Notes: a model not told the origin generated them from the letters alone. DNA of 64,000 nucleotides from Archilochus colubris (GCA_023079485.1 CM041092.1:10491127-10555126), one strand, 5' to 3'. Positions 38,630-52,400 are shown, counted from the first letter of the stretch. Translations and numbers: made by a program.

Positions 38630-41600
38630 AGAAGGAATACACGTGCAGCTACGCCTGCAGATACTGACCCTGCAGCAGTGGGGACAGTGCCCAACCACTT
38701 TCAGGCTGGCTTGGGTTCAGAGTCTTTGAATCCAGCTCAGCTGCAAGCCAAGCAGCACATCTGGTCACAGCTGTAGATACTGTTCAGGGGAAAAATGGCA
38801 AATGAGTTTGCATTTAGTGTCACAGATTAACTATGTAGTATAAGAAGTTAGGGATTGGTTCACAGAAAACACCACTCAGCTTCAGATTCCATTATCACAA
38901 TAAAAAAAATGGTGGTACTAATGGTCTTCATTTTTCAGCTAAACTACTCATGTAACTAGGATTGGCTTGCTAATACTACATAGACACACAGAGACAGGCA
39001 TCTTAAAATACAGGGCATTCTTTCTATCACCTCTTGAACTGAAGCTAAGTGTCTATTTGTTTCAGTCAAACCCAACTGGTGGAAGATGAATTGTGAAATG
39101 GAAGCACACTGGAAGAGCTGGGAAGCTTTGCTCCCCTAAGCACATCACCATCTGTTACCTGTACAGTAGACAGACAGTTCAGCTCTTTCTCTGCCCCTGT
39201 GCTGACCACTGTCTCACACACAGGAGCCCTTGCTTGGCTTCCCAGGCACAGTCAGAACTTGCCAAGAGACCCATGCAAATACAGTCTGCATGTCAGAGTG
39301 GAAGAGACACAATTTTGCTCTCATCTATTGTTCACCTGCAAGAGGCATCAGACCTGTGTCCAGGATCACGTTTGAGTTAGTGACAAAAATAGCAAGACTC
39401 CAAGAATCTGTTCCCCAAGTTTCTTACCTATGCATGTGATCCCATATCACCCCAAGCAATCTCTGCTATCAGCCTGACACGAGAGCCACATCATGTTCTG
39501 CTGCTGGCTAGCAGAGTTGTATGATGGAGAATGGTGTCTTCTTCTTTCACAGAATTCTCATTGGACTGAACATACTTGGCTTTGTAAAACAGATCAAGAT
39601 CCAGAGATGAAAGATGTTTCTTAGGTGAAAATACTAAATTATCTTCTTAATTTAAGAACACAGGATCTAGCAATCTAAAATTTGGCAACATTCTGAAGGA
39701 TTACACTCTTTTTTTTTAAAAAAAAAAAAGGAGAAAACTGGTTGCACATATGCTTCAGCATAAAAGCATTTATCTGACATACAGCCAAAACCATTTTATC
39801 TCTGTAAGCAATCCTTAAACACTGCAGAATATATTCACTGCTTTTGTTACCAAATTGTTTTTTAAGAGTTCAGCAGGTAATTGAAGTTCCAAACGCCTGA
39901 AACTGGTTTGGCAACACTGAGATTTCTTAATGGACTTGCTATCCAAGTTCTTTAGAGGGAAAAAATCAGCTGGATACTAAATATACACCCTAAAATAAGA
40001 GGGATTCAAATTACACTTAGAAGCTGTCTTTTAAAGAGGGAGAACATTTTAGATGAAGAAGAAAGATTTGCTCAGATGAGGTTGCCTGACACTGAAGTGT
40101 CAGTTCATATTCAAAACCAGAGGGCAAAAAGTCCTGTGAATTTTTTAAAGACAATGTGTTGGCCTAAATCTGTTCCTGTTGAACTCAAGGGCTTTTAATT
40201 TTGACAAAAATCTAATTAGGGCAACGCTGTCCCATATACTTTGGGCTATTAACGTACGCTTGTTAAAAAAAAAAAAAGGAGCACTCTAAAACTTTTCCTA
40301 GATTTAAACCATCTTGTTTATTACTCTTCCAATTCACTCAGCAGGAACAGTGAAAGGAACCAGCCTGGATCTGTTCCACACACCAAACCAGCACCACAAT
40401 ACTGACAGGCAGGGGCAGGAGGGTGATGAGCAGCACAAAACCTGCAGGCTGGCCAGGCAGCCACCAGCTCCAGAGGTCTAATAAGGACTCTTGCCCCAGC
40501 TACATCAATAGCTTTTGGCAAACCATTTTCTGCCTCAGCTCCTCACATTTATAAAGTGAAGATGATGAGTGTTCTGTGTTTGAACTGTTACATGCAGTGC
40601 TTTAAGTGCTATCATTTTATAAGGCTTTCCATCCACATTGGGTACAGTCAAGTACCCAATTCACAGAGGGAAATAAAGGCACAGTAACCACAGCAGAATT
40701 AGGAGATTCAACTCCAGAATTTTACATTATGCACTAACTTATCTACAGTCTTGGTACTACAAGGTGAAAATTAGGTTTCTGTTTGGCCAGCACTGTCAGC
40801 TGCTGGGATACTCGCCTACTTCTGCTAACATTGCTATTTGCAGCCTATCTTGCTGTTGCTGTTGTTCCTGCAGAGAAAGCACAATATTAGATTTGTAAAA
40901 TCACACTATACAGGAAGACACTGTGAAGGCAAACACAGGATTATGGTCTCACTGCAGGCTCCAGCAGCAGGGAAAGCCAGTGATGATGTGGACTGCTCAT
41001 GGTCTAACACAAAGAGCTTTAATGACAACGAGAGGAGCACCGAACAACCAAGCCATGGGCTTTGCTTTTCACAGCAGCAATCTTCTCTCTTGGGATTACT
41101 CCAATATAAAAAAAAAATTAAAACCCCTTGTTCTGCAGTGGATCAGTTTTCAGAGCAAGTGAAGAACTGATATTTAAGATGAACAAGAATAGCTGAAGAC
41201 ACAGACTGATGTAGACCAATTTATGGTTCCCATCCAAAAAGGCACACCAGTTTCATCTGTTGGGGATGCAGCACTTATTCCTGCATCACAGCCTTGCTGC
41301 CAAGGCATTTCTATTGCAATATTGTCACTTTTAAGTATAACCTGGGAATACCTACAATTTCAGGAGGAAAATTTCTGGCTGCACCTAGACACACAGACAC
41401 CAACAGAGGAAGCCATTAAAATATCAAGCTGTCTCTTATAAAAAGCATTCCAGGCTTTACATAAGAACACCTCAGGAAAGTTATGGATGCAGCAGCTCAC
41501 AAGCTTCTGTCAGAAAAGCTTGCAGTTCTGCTGCTGCACCATAATTTAACCCTGTATGAACACTACACACTAAAAAGCAGATGAGGGCTGCCATATTGGG

Positions 41601-41859
41601 AACTGTGCTCCAGACAGCACCAGAAAAATCCCCTATTGATTTGGGACACTGAAGAGCCTGCCTTTCCTCTTGTTTGCATCCAGCAGGTGTTGACTCAGAA
41701 GCCTCTTATCAAGCAGTGGAAATAGGAAAGCTCTGCCTGACCGATGTTTCACAGCTTATAAACTTCTTTAACAACAATAACATCATTTCACATTTTACAG
41801 CCCCTCTTGGGCCAGTGCACTTTGCCATCTTAAACAATGAGCTGGACCCGTGCAGAGCT

Positions 41860-42060
41860 GGACAGGAAGAGCTGAAGATCGGAGGAGGTTTCCTACAGCC
41901 ACACGGGGCGGGGTGTGACGCAGGGGAAGCCCGTGTGTTCCCGGACAGCTTCAACAGGAGCCGGGAAGGATGGGGTGCCTGGACATGGTGTCTGTGTGTG
42001 CTGTTCCTGACACTGGGCTGCCAAAGGCTGGGTTGGTTTTACCTTGGCTAAAGCAAGAGA
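41860..42060. promoter_or_regulatory. Small GC-rich islet with GC box and TGACGCA
   Basis: An isolated patch with several CpGs inside AT-rich intron. It contains GGGGCGGGG (41905-41913) and TGACGCA (41916-41922, ATF/CREB or AP-1 like) 3 bp apart. It could be a minor alternative promoter or enhancer; it is far too short for a classic CpG island. Confidence 0.3.
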
Positions 42061-43013
42061 AGTCATGCAAAGACAGTGGAGGTCCTAGGAATAACAGGGT
42101 CTTCACCCTCAAGGCCTACGGGAGAGTCACAGATAAAAATTACCTGTCAAAAATAAAATGCAGCAATTGGTACAGTCAAAGTCAGCAATTATTCATGCAC
42201 ACCGATGTTGCAAAGCATACACTCAAGAATAGAAATTTAGAAAAGCAAGATTTCTCTATCCCAAGAGAAATCTGGTCAGGATATTAGGATTGCAGCCTTC
42301 CTTTCCAGAAACTGCTCAGGGGGTGTTCCTTAGTTGCACCAACAGCTTTAAAAACTGTGAGCCTCAAGTCTGAACTTCAAAACAAAGTGCAGTTTTCATA
42401 TCCAAGTGCCTCCTGGGGGCTCAAATGGAAGGGTGCCAACAACACAGCCATCAGAACCTAGTCGTCCATAGAGGTTTTCTATCTAAAAATCCCATTTTGC
42501 AGCAGAGTCCCAGCAGGACAACAGTATGATAAACACCTCCATGAGAAGTTCTAAACTTCCAAACTACCACATTAATTTATTTATGCATGTGTAAAAGTGT
42601 CACCCTGAAACAGAGAGCTTTATGAGCATCAAAACTTAATCCAATATAATCCATTACAGTTTTCCTGTTTGTTTCTGGATTGAGAATAAACTCCACTCAC
42701 TTCATCACAATAGAAATATTGTGTAGAATATTATGAGACTGTTTCAAGAGACTGAATACAAGAATTATATTCACTCCTACATGCTGAATGCTTCCTATAA
42801 GGAGGTACAAGCCCAGACCAGGGTCTGCCAAGTCGTACTCTAAAGCACCTGTGCCACCAATGTTAAGAGGAGCTGTGTGAGGATGCGTGCAGATGAGGCA
42901 TCACACACAGACTGATGCTGCCACAGCTGGTGGCTGCTCCAGTTCCATCTTCTGTAGCTGGGAGATGTGGGTCTTTGTAACTCTGGTGCTTTAAAGTCCT
43001 ACATGGAATCTAT

Positions 43014-43230
43014 ATCATAGAATCATAGAACCATCAAGGCTGGAAAAAATCTCCAAGATCATCCAGTCCAACCATCCGCCCTACAACCCCTAACCAGTAA
43101 ACCATCCCCTGTAGCACCTCATCTACCCTTTTTTTGAACACCTCCACGGATGGTGCTTCGACCACCTCCCTGGGCAGCCTGTACCAATGTTTAATCACAC
43201 TTTCTGTGAAGGATTTTTCTGTGAAGGATG
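43014..43230 (-). mobile_element. CR1 LINE fragment, 3' end with ORF2 C-terminus
   Basis: The plus strand begins with TCATAGAATCATAGAA, the complement of the CR1 3'-terminal octamer repeat (ATTCTATG-type), followed by the conserved GGCTGGAA...ATCCAGTCCAACC block. On the minus strand the sequence encodes the end of CR1 ORF2 (SFTES, VIKHWYRLPREVVEAPSVEVFKK in part), corresponding to the usual FFTERVVKHWxRLPREVVESPS region of the reverse-transcriptase ORF. The copy is 5' truncated near 43230, as most CR1 copies are. It contains a 15-bp tandem duplication that repeats the FTE(K/S)-SF residues. No intact protein is possible. Confidence 0.93.
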
Positions 43231-46200
43231 AAAGGCCCAACTCCAGACTGCCACCACTTGAAGGGAAACAGGACACCCAGCAGAGTTCTGCATTCTCTGG
43301 CACAGATCTGAAACTCTCCACTATAAACACACAGGACAGCTACGACTGAGGATGGAGAGAATAATTTGTTGCTGTCTGATACAGAAAGCAGAGAGGATTG
43401 CAATGGCAAAACAGCAAACACGGGTGCTCCTGTGGGTTCAGGCTGCAGCAGCACATGTGGGTGCCCAAGACCAGTTCAATTCAGGTCAGAAAATTCAATT
43501 CATCAAAATAACTTTTTAAAAATAGATTGCTACACTTGGCTTCCCCTGAAGCCTAACTGGTTCAGGCTGCTGCCCAAGCCACTGTTTGCAGGGTGTCTGC
43601 ACACCAAAAGGAAAAGTAATGACTAGGGAAGTTTTAACTCAATTCCTGGAACAGCCCTCATCTCAGAGAAAACGGATACATAGATTGGAAAAGGAAAAAG
43701 GGAGCCAGGAGAGGAGATCCCTTCAGGAGTCATTAGCTGCAGCTGTTAACATGGTTGCCTGTCAAATGAAGAAAAAAAGAAAGAAAAATTAACAAAAAAA
43801 GGAGCTTAGTCCTGCTTTTTTGCCTGTGCACCTTGCGTGCCAGCTACTTAGGCACCCTAAATCTGCCCTCCACACTATCTTATCAGTTTCAAGATTTTCA
43901 GATTAATCAGTTTTTTAAGTCCAGTTTATAAGGTTTCTGTCTTGTCTGTTTGACATTCAGCTACTTTTGTGTGCAGAGGGCACAGGAGTAGGACAAGAGG
44001 AAAAGGAGCAAGAGACTCCCCAGTCCCTGCTCAGGACTGGGGAGCAGTGGAGGGGCATTCACAGGGAGAGAGAGAGAGCTCCCGTGCCAGTCTCTGCAGT
44101 TCACACACTGGTGGCCACTGCCCCTGCTACACCCCACAAAGCTTCTTTCTGTGAAGAAAAGAAATACAAAGATAACTTCCAAAGAAGACACTTTCCTTTT
44201 TATATATATACCTATATGAAGATGCAACATGGCTTTTTATTTCTTGTCCATGAGAAAATTGCTCTTCTGAGCACTTAAATACAACTCTGCAGTTCTCTCA
44301 TTCACGTGTTATACAGGGAACATTAGTGGTAAATATGGGTGGTATGTGCAATCAGTTCAGCCCTCTTCATAAAGCCATGGGTATTTAGTCTACCCTGGAC
44401 AATGTCACATTAAGTGAATGGCCCCATTTGGAATAGCAACATCCAAGTTTTTCATTCGCTACAAATATTCCAAGAGGAAAAAGTATGAGGAAAAATGAGA
44501 CCAAGAAAAGGAAGTAATATACTATGGTTATAGCTCCATTAAACTCTGCTGTATGGAATCAGCCAGGAGGTACCTTCCCATGTCCTGGGTACCTAACATA
44601 CCCATGGGAGACATCCACAGCATAAACTTCGTGGCACAGCAGTCGGCTCTGCAGCACAAGGGACTCTGGCACTGGAGAACAAAAGCAGGATCAGGACAGT
44701 AAATGGCTCCTAACAGCATTCTTTCATGAAAATATCTTCCTGAAATACGGAATATATTAGCAAACCTGGGCTAGAAAGCAAAGCACTTTTAGGTAGGTGG
44801 AACTTTTTCATAGCAAGTCATTAAATCTCTCTTACATTTAGCATTTAATAGAGCTAACTTTCCCAGCAGCATGCTCATTACAAAAAAGGCACAGGGGAAC
44901 CTACCAAAGACTGAGCAGAACAGACTCAGAGCCCAAGTGCCTCATTTTGTCAGCATCCAGGTAACACAGTGATGAGCAAAATGATCTGGATGTCTGAACA
45001 CATTAAATTAGAAATATCCTTATTCTGCTACCAGTCCTCCTTGGCCCCATCCCCACAAGTCTGTGAGCTGAACATGGGCCAAAATTTCCTCCTGTGTAAA
45101 TTACTGTAGCTCCTCTCCTGCCACTGGCATTGGGCCACTTTTTTATACCAGATGTGGCTCTGATATTTAAAAATAGGGTCAGTGTAATAAAAATCTTCAT
45201 ACTGTTTGACTGGCTGGTGTGGACACAGGCAAGGGGCGTTAATCCCATTTCCAAGGCTAAGGCCAAGATGTACAACCTGTCTGAAGTAGGTCACCTGCAT
45301 CCACATATAGGCACCCATAGCCAGTGAGTTAAGAAAAGCTGAGTGTTTGCACATCTCTCTGATTTCACCTGTCACCTCAGCCCTGACTTTTGAAAAATCC
45401 CACAGTAAAATGGGATTGGTGTGTTTTTCCTGGCCTGTGCCCTGCAAATAAGGTAAAGCCACCCAGCATTTGTTGAGGTTTGCTCCACCACCAGAGCATG
45501 GGTGTTTCATGAACACAGGAAGTCCATACAACCTCAAAAAGAAAACCACTTGCTACAGCTCTATGCCCAATTACTCCCCCTTTATAGATGGGTTTGATCA
45601 GACTTCCTTGTTCTACAGAGATTGTGACTATTTAAGTGTTCTGAAATGCTGTATTAATTTTGTATATCATTTCTAGTTATTATCTCTGTTACTACTTCAC
45701 ACCAAAGGGAGCTGAGGATGGCTGAACCAGGCTGTGCAGTAATTGTTCAGCCTGCACATCTCCAGAAATACCTGGCTTCTCAAGTGGAAGCTGTAGAAAT
45801 CTGTCATTTGACTGCCCAAGTGACAGTCTGTCAGGCAATGGTTTTGAACTATTCGAGATGAGCATCGTAAGGCTCCCAGGCACAAACAGCACGGTGGAGG
45901 TGAGGTTGGATCAAGCGCCAGAATCAATCCCAGTCACAGCAGCCAAGTCCAAGGTGACACTTATACCTTCCTGCACAACACAATGATGTAAACAAGCAGG
46001 TTTTCTCTTTTGGTTTGTTATTTTAAAAAACAATGAAACAACAAACTTTTTTTTCCATCATAAGAGTTTACATGCTGGGATATGTCATTTATCGTATGAC
46101 ATTTCTATGACTCTATTCTATGATTTTTACAAACTGCCATTAGCCTGCAGATCAGTTTTAATTGATCTGAACTTACCAAACCAACAGGGTATTTCTTCTG

Positions 46201-48243
46201 TTCAGTTTTAGCACCAGAGGTGTTTTAAACCAAGCTGGTGTTAACAACTTTCTCCTGGCTTCACATGGTTCAAGACAGCCTCATTAGGAATTTGGTAAAT
46301 AACTTGAAGCAGCAGACAGATAACAGACTAGCAGGAATCCATAACAGACAGCTAACCTATTTAACACTCCAGCTAACTCTGGAGCAGGATTGAGTTGAAT
46401 AGGAGCAAGCTACTAGCAGGAGATTCACACACCATAGATCTAAGTCCTCCAAGCTCACAAGATCATTACTATTTACCCGTTGGGCCTGACTCACTCCTTC
46501 AGACTACATTTATCTGAATGCTTCAGACTGACTCTATTAGAATCACTCTTGAACTCTGCCTCATCACAGAAAAGTAAAGCAGTAAAGTTAAATTGCTGCA
46601 AACACAGTGGCAGTCAGTCAGATGCAAGGAGGCTGGCTCTTTACTATTTCTGAGAACAAGAGGCATTAAACATGAAGCAGAGCACCCAAAGATTTTGGCT
46701 GCATGTCTTTGCTTCCTAGAAAAATGCCTTCTCTCTACAGCATCAAAGCTAGAAAAGTGGAGTCACCATTAAGAGGCTGCAGTGTGATAATAATGGCCTT
46801 CAATGGTGAGGGGGATCTTCTAAAAGAAAAAACCTTGCTGTCCTTCCTGTGCTTTGCAGCACCTCCTATGGCTGCCTTCCCCATTCTGAGCGTGGTATGT
46901 GCACAGGCTTGGCCTCTTCCCTCCTTTAACTATGAACTCAGTCAAAGTCTGCCAATTTTCTTCTCTAGTGTGTCAGAAAACCTACCTTTGGCTTTTCATC
47001 CCAAAAGCTACAACTCAAATCAAATTTCTTATTGTCTCATTTATGTCATTTCCTTTGGATTCTGACCTTTCCCACACTGACATCACCCGTTTCCCTTCCA
47101 CAGAGGATGCAGGCTGCAATCCTTTTCGCAGCCAAGTGCCCTCCAGCTCTGAAGTTGCTAGATAACTGCTGCATTCTGCCAGAATTTTTAAATGTTTCCC
47201 TACAGTCTTTTCATATCTTCCCTATTTTTCTACTTTTCCTACTTATTCTCAGCCATTCCCTCTGCTCCATACACACTGACAGACTCTGTTATTTCTCTGG
47301 CTTGTGCTTCAGATGTGTTTAAAAGCAAAGACAAAGACAAGTCTTCAGTTAAATTAATTCACAATCCACTGGACAGCTTTTATCATAAGTACTTGATGGC
47401 AGGGATTATCTTTTTGTTCACTGTTCACACAGCATCTGCTTCAGAATGAACTAATCAGTGACTGAGACAATACAAATAATAAAGCCTGGTAGAGGACCAT
47501 CATATCACAATGACAATATTGTAGGTCCTAGAGGTAACTCTATGGGAAGTTTTACTGCATACAGTAACTACTCTTTGAATAGTCTCCTGCACCTATAGCT
47601 ACAAAAGCTCGACAGACTGACAGGTACAGCACTTGAAGGGCCTGCTGAAACCAAAGGCAAACCACTGAAACTTTTCATCTGGAGTTTCCACTAAGCTTGT
47701 CCCGTGGGAAAAGACAGTAGTAAACAGTGGAAGAGAAACACAATCCAGACATTTCCACAGAAAATAAATCTGCTTCCACAGAGTACTGCATATTTCTTGC
47801 TAGCTATTATTTTTAACCTCTTACAGATTTATTTTTACTACAATTTAAAAGTATCTGTTATATGCCATAACATTATTATTATGAGAAACACTAAAATAGC
47901 AAAGTATTCTAGGCACTTGATACCATTCTACAAAATAGGGAATTAAAGCCAGCAATGGCTGCTGATCAAGGCAGCTGCTGCCGATGCACGGGACTCCCTC
48001 TTCAGCTTTACTTCTTCTCATCAGTGGACTGAGGGAAAGTGAACAAAAATTGTGGAATTACTCCAAAAGTTGTGGTGTGTTTTCTCTTGCTGTTTAACTA
48101 GTGGAGAGCAACAAAGGAATTAAAATGCACACAGTGGAATGAACTGCCTTCTGCTACAGCCTTGAGCTCACAGCCTGCAGCCACCAAAGCCATCAGCTAA
48201 GCTTGCACATCTCATACCAGAAATACCTGGAATTGACACATAT
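43231..48243. other. Intronic sequence between two CR1 copies, no gene seen
   Basis: There is no recognisable exon. A 173-codon minus ORF at 45028-45549 has no family resemblance. A TTCTATGACTCTATTCTATGA stretch near 46100 hints at a decayed CR1 tail but the body is not identifiable. Confidence 0.55.
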
Positions 48244-48685
48244 GTTAGAAACACAGCACAGTTTGGGTTGGAAGAGACCTTTAGTTCAACCCCCCTGCAA
48301 TAAACAGGGACATCATCAACTCAATCAGGTTGCTCAGAGCTCCGACCAACCTGATCTTTAATATTTTCAGGGATGGGGCTTCAACCACCTCTCTGGCAAA
48401 CTTGTGCCAGTGTTTCACCACCCTCATATTGAAAACCAATTTTCCTTATACCTAGTCTGAATCTATGCTCTTTTAGTTCAAAGCTATTGCACCTTGCCCT
48501 GTTGCTATACGCCACACTAAAAAGTCTGTCCACGTCTTTCTTATAAGCCTCTTTTAAGTATTGAAAGGCCACAATAAGGTCTCCCCAGAGCCTTTTCTTC
48601 TCCAGCCTGAACAATGCCAACTCAGCCTTTCTTCATCAGAAAGGTATTCCACTCCTTTGATTGCTGAGGCTTCCATTCCATTTTT
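48244..48685 (-). mobile_element. CR1 LINE fragment, 3' region, decayed
   Basis: On the plus strand it reads through the diagnostic CR1 complement blocks: GTTTGGGTTGGAAGAGACC, CAACCCCCCTGCAA, CAGGGATGGGG, then AAGGTCTCCCCAGAGCC and TTCTCCAGCCTGAACAA. On the minus strand a frame gives RLEKKRLWGDLIVAFQYLK and RFRLGIRK, matching the C-terminal part of CR1 ORF2. After that frame a shift is needed to continue into the expected VKHW/LPREVV-like block, so the copy is a frameshifted relic. The octamer tail at the 3' (left) end is degraded. It is clearly more diverged, and so probably older, than the copy at 43014. It ends near 48685 by 5' truncation. Confidence 0.93.
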
Positions 48686-49169
48686 CACTAAACCATTTGA
48701 AATAAGCGAGTTTGCTTGTGCAAGCCAAGGTTTTGGCTTCATTGTGTATACTCTAGGAAGTCTAAAAAAATACAGTTAAATAAGTAAATTCTGTCTTTGT
48801 TAATCAGCTTAGCTTTTCAGTGCTCCAAAGCTGATGGACTTCCATTTGTGTCAAGATAAACTCTGACAGTAACTTTCCAGTCCTGAAAAGCACTTCGGCA
48901 AAGCATTTTGTTTTCAGCTTGGATGCTGTTTGGCACAACTGTGTGACATTCACTTACAAGACTGGTGAAAATATGCACTGCTAATTTTCCTAAGTGCCAC
49001 GCCAGCATCTCCGGGGGCCACGCATTTGTCTACCTTGCCATACAGCAATATGATTTGCTCCCAGCTAATAAAGTGGACTTCACATCAGCTAAGGATGTGA
49101 AGTTAGGGTGTTCATTTCTTCATTTCTGAACAACATACTCACAGCAAAGAGCTAAAGTTGAGAATATGT

Positions 49170-49490
49170 GTTTTAAAGATGATTTTTTTTTCCTCCCTCA
49201 TGTGGGGGATAGAAGCCGATAATCCCTGTAGATCTCCTTTTTCTCCCCCATTGCTCCCGTGGTTTATCATGTCCAATTAGCCATCTGCCATGCCTGCACT
49301 GCCATACAAAGGGAGCCCGCTCTCCTCCGCTGCAGCCCATCAGCAGGGCTATTGTCCGGGCTGACAAACAAGAATCAGACACTATTGTTTCCAGCTGACG
49401 ATGCTGCTCCCAGTGTAGGCTGCCAGTTGCCATTAAAACAGCGGGAGTGCCAGGGTACTCTCCAGGAGTCAGGAACTGCGCCAGCAGCAC
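49170..49490. promoter_or_regulatory. Candidate conserved enhancer with homeodomain, SOX and E-box motifs
   Basis: A high-complexity block with more CpG than its flanks. Motifs seen: CAATTAG (49274-49280, homeodomain) directly beside CATCTG (49282-49287, E-box), ATTGTC (49351-49356) and ATTGTT (49384-49389, SOX-type), and CAGCTG (49392-49397, E-box). Such clustering is typical of developmental enhancers. It lies next to, but outside, the CR1 copy ending near 48685. Function and conservation are inferred. Confidence 0.35.
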
Positions 49491-52400
49491 TGATATTACC
49501 AGGGAACCTTTACAAAGCTCTTTTCACTATAGATTCTAATTTCAGGTAACAAACCACTCCAGGCCAGCTACCACTCTTCGTGTCCTGGCTGCACTAGAGC
49601 ATGCCTGACCTGCTGCCTTTGCTGCTTTACCGAGCTCTCACCTTGCAGAGAACGGCTGGCAATCCCCAGAAGAGAGCAACATCTTGGAGGCAAAACTTGC
49701 CTTGTAATGATTTTTTTTTTATTTTAAAGGCAAAGCATGTCTTTTGCCTCTTCAGCACAGCTTATTACACACACACACACACAAAAAAAAAAAACCCAAA
49801 CAAAACCAAAGACAAAAATTGTTTAAAAAACCTGAAACCTCAACTAAGTCTACATGGGTACCAATTATTCAATGAGGTTAATTTAATTTCTATCACAAAC
49901 AACATACTCACTCATTTTCCCAAGGCCACTTCGCTAACAGAAATGACCAGAGCAGCTGGTCTGCCAGTCACCAAGATGTTAAATTGAAGATCATTTCCTC
50001 TTATTATTCTCAGCTGAGCATGATGTGACCTTACACTAAAAACCACAGCCTGCCTAATTATGGTAGTTTTGTTCCATCAGTGAAACTGAAATGCTGGTTC
50101 ATATATAATTAACGTTACAAAAAAAAGGAATTTTCATCTTTAGTTTTAAAGGCAATTTGTTGCTCTGAAGTGGGAATGTGACAAATTAGGCCCATGTACT
50201 TATGTTTTCAGTCATTATATTGTGTAATTGGAAGAAACAGAAAACACTCCTAGATTTTAGTAACAAAGCCGCACATGTTGATACAGGAAAAAGAACCCAA
50301 ATAAACCACAAGTTATTCTAGGCACTGGTTAATGAAAATGAGCTCACAAAATTAATATTTATATTTAAAACTAGAAACAGAATTATCTCCTAAGCCCTTC
50401 ATTAGGAAGCAGGAATTATTTAAACTTCAATAATTGTTTGGTGTGGTACTTCACACTCAAGCACTGAACATACATAATTTTAATATACCATTTTGAATCT
50501 TCACTGTTCAAAATAAAATAAATGAAAAGCTACTGAAGCTAATGTTATTCCACAGTAGTCACAGAGGTAATGACTTCCACAATTACTTAGAGGAAAGTCT
50601 TTGCCTTGGATTCAAATGCTGGGCTCACTCTGAACCAAATCTAAAATATAACATGAAAACTTGAAAATTTTGCTGCAACATTATTCCATTCTTAGCATAA
50701 AATGCTCAGAATCCCATTTCAGCACATGGCAGTCAACATATCACATAGGTGACTGACTTGAATCTAGATTTTACAGTTGCCACTGTGGAGCCTGGCTCAA
50801 CTTCTGCCTTCAGTTGTATCTATGAAAACTCTCAAAACAAATCCTCTGAGGTCCTCTGGACCTGCATAGGAGTAACACAATCTGTCCCAGAACTGAGAAG
50901 AAAAAAATAATTCAAATATTATAACTTTTTTCTTTTACAGCCCTCAGCATTCTTGGGTTCTTTATTCAGATAATCGTATTTGTCTTCTCTTTTCACATCC
51001 ATCTTTTTTTTGCTACATGTACACTGGAATATTCGCTGTTACTCTTGCCAGATCAATGAGGCAAAATTCCCCCAGTGACAGAGTTCCTTCAGTTAAACAC
51101 AGGGTACATGTGCCACTCAAGTCTGTAAAGTAGGAGTTGTTTACACAAGGAAAAAAATTAAAAGCAATGACACCAGTCCAAATCAAACAAAAGCACAAAT
51201 ACCTCTAAGTTGTTTCATGACTTACTTTAAGTTCCAGTCATAAAATGCACAGCACTGTGGGTTTATAAGGCCTAATACTCCATAAGTATTTTCTTTGATA
51301 TAACTATGAAGTACTTAATACACCACTGGGTACTGTACAGTACATGTTGCCATGGAGCAATAAAGGCACTATACATCCATAATCAACCTTCCTAGGGACT
51401 GTAAGGTCACAGCAGCTGAAACAACAGAATACTTCATTCCCAGCCTTCAAAGAGGCCCAGAGCACCTGTCTGGCTGGAGAAGGGTATGCTTAGAAATTAA
51501 ACAAAAATCAAGAAACCCAGCCATCAAACCCATCCAAGTTGCTCCCATTTTTAAACAGTAACATTTCCAGATCAGGTTAGTACTGTGGGACTTGATAAAA
51601 TGGGAGGCATGTGAGGGAAATAACCCTGCAGCTCAGCATCTTAAGAGACTCATGGCCACCTAAGGCCACATGCACAATGGTCTGCACAAGTACAAGAAGG
51701 GTTGTAAAAGGCTTCTCTTTAATGACTTTGGGATAGCACTTTTCTTCTTTTAAAGTTTCAACTCCAAAACACAGCCTAGGCAACATATTTCCTGCCCAAT
51801 AACTTCTTCATATGCCATATTGAGCTTCCTTGCATCACCTGGGCACTTCCCTGATGTCAGTGCTATACATTTAAGTCCCCTATTGCACCCTATCCTGGAA
51901 ATCAGTGATTGTGAACTTCAGTACGTACAAGCTCTGAACAGAAGCTGGGTGTGAAAGGCCTCTTCCTCTGGAAGCAATTCTGTTCGGCATTAACTGACTT
52001 AATATCAAATAGAATAAAGATCTTCCTAGTGTTCTATAACACAATGCAATCTCATCCAGAAGAAACATTGTAAATTACTATCAGATGTCACCCTTGTTGC
52101 TCTCTATGTACTTCTAAGTGAAGAGAAAGGAAGGCATATAAGAAATAAATTCTTTTCTGAACATAAATCACCAATTTAAATTGCTTCCTTCCAGGATCAG
52201 ACAAAGAGATCCTTCCCTTTTGTCATAGGACCCCACATATCAGCAGATTCCCCCATTTCTGAACAGTAGGAAGAAGACAGCCATTCCCACCAGTTCACCT
52301 CTACATCCTTTGCCATGTCTACATGACAATTCCCAAACTAGCAGAGTTCCCTCTGAGAGTCCTAAGGAGAAGAAGATAGGACAACAGCAGAGCAGAGCCA

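Larger units (their letters stand above)
36894..43013. other. Intronic sequence, no gene seen
   Basis: This holds the hairpin at 38534 and the GC islet at 41860. The block 39830-40260 is repeat-free, AT-rich and ends in a TTAACGTACG context; it may be constrained but nothing specific is recognised. Confidence 0.6.

Noticed and set aside
40388..40415. REST/NRSF-like left half-site CAGCACCAC
   Set aside because: The right half-site is poor and the spacing does not fit the canonical motif.
45028..45549. 173-codon minus-strand ORF
   Set aside because: No similarity to any family I know and no bounding splice signals that stand out; consistent with chance in 64 kb.
46095..46130. Possible CR1 3' tail (TTCTATGAC-type octamers, plus strand)
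   Set aside because: Two loose octamer matches only; the sequence upstream shows none of the CR1 3'-UTR blocks.
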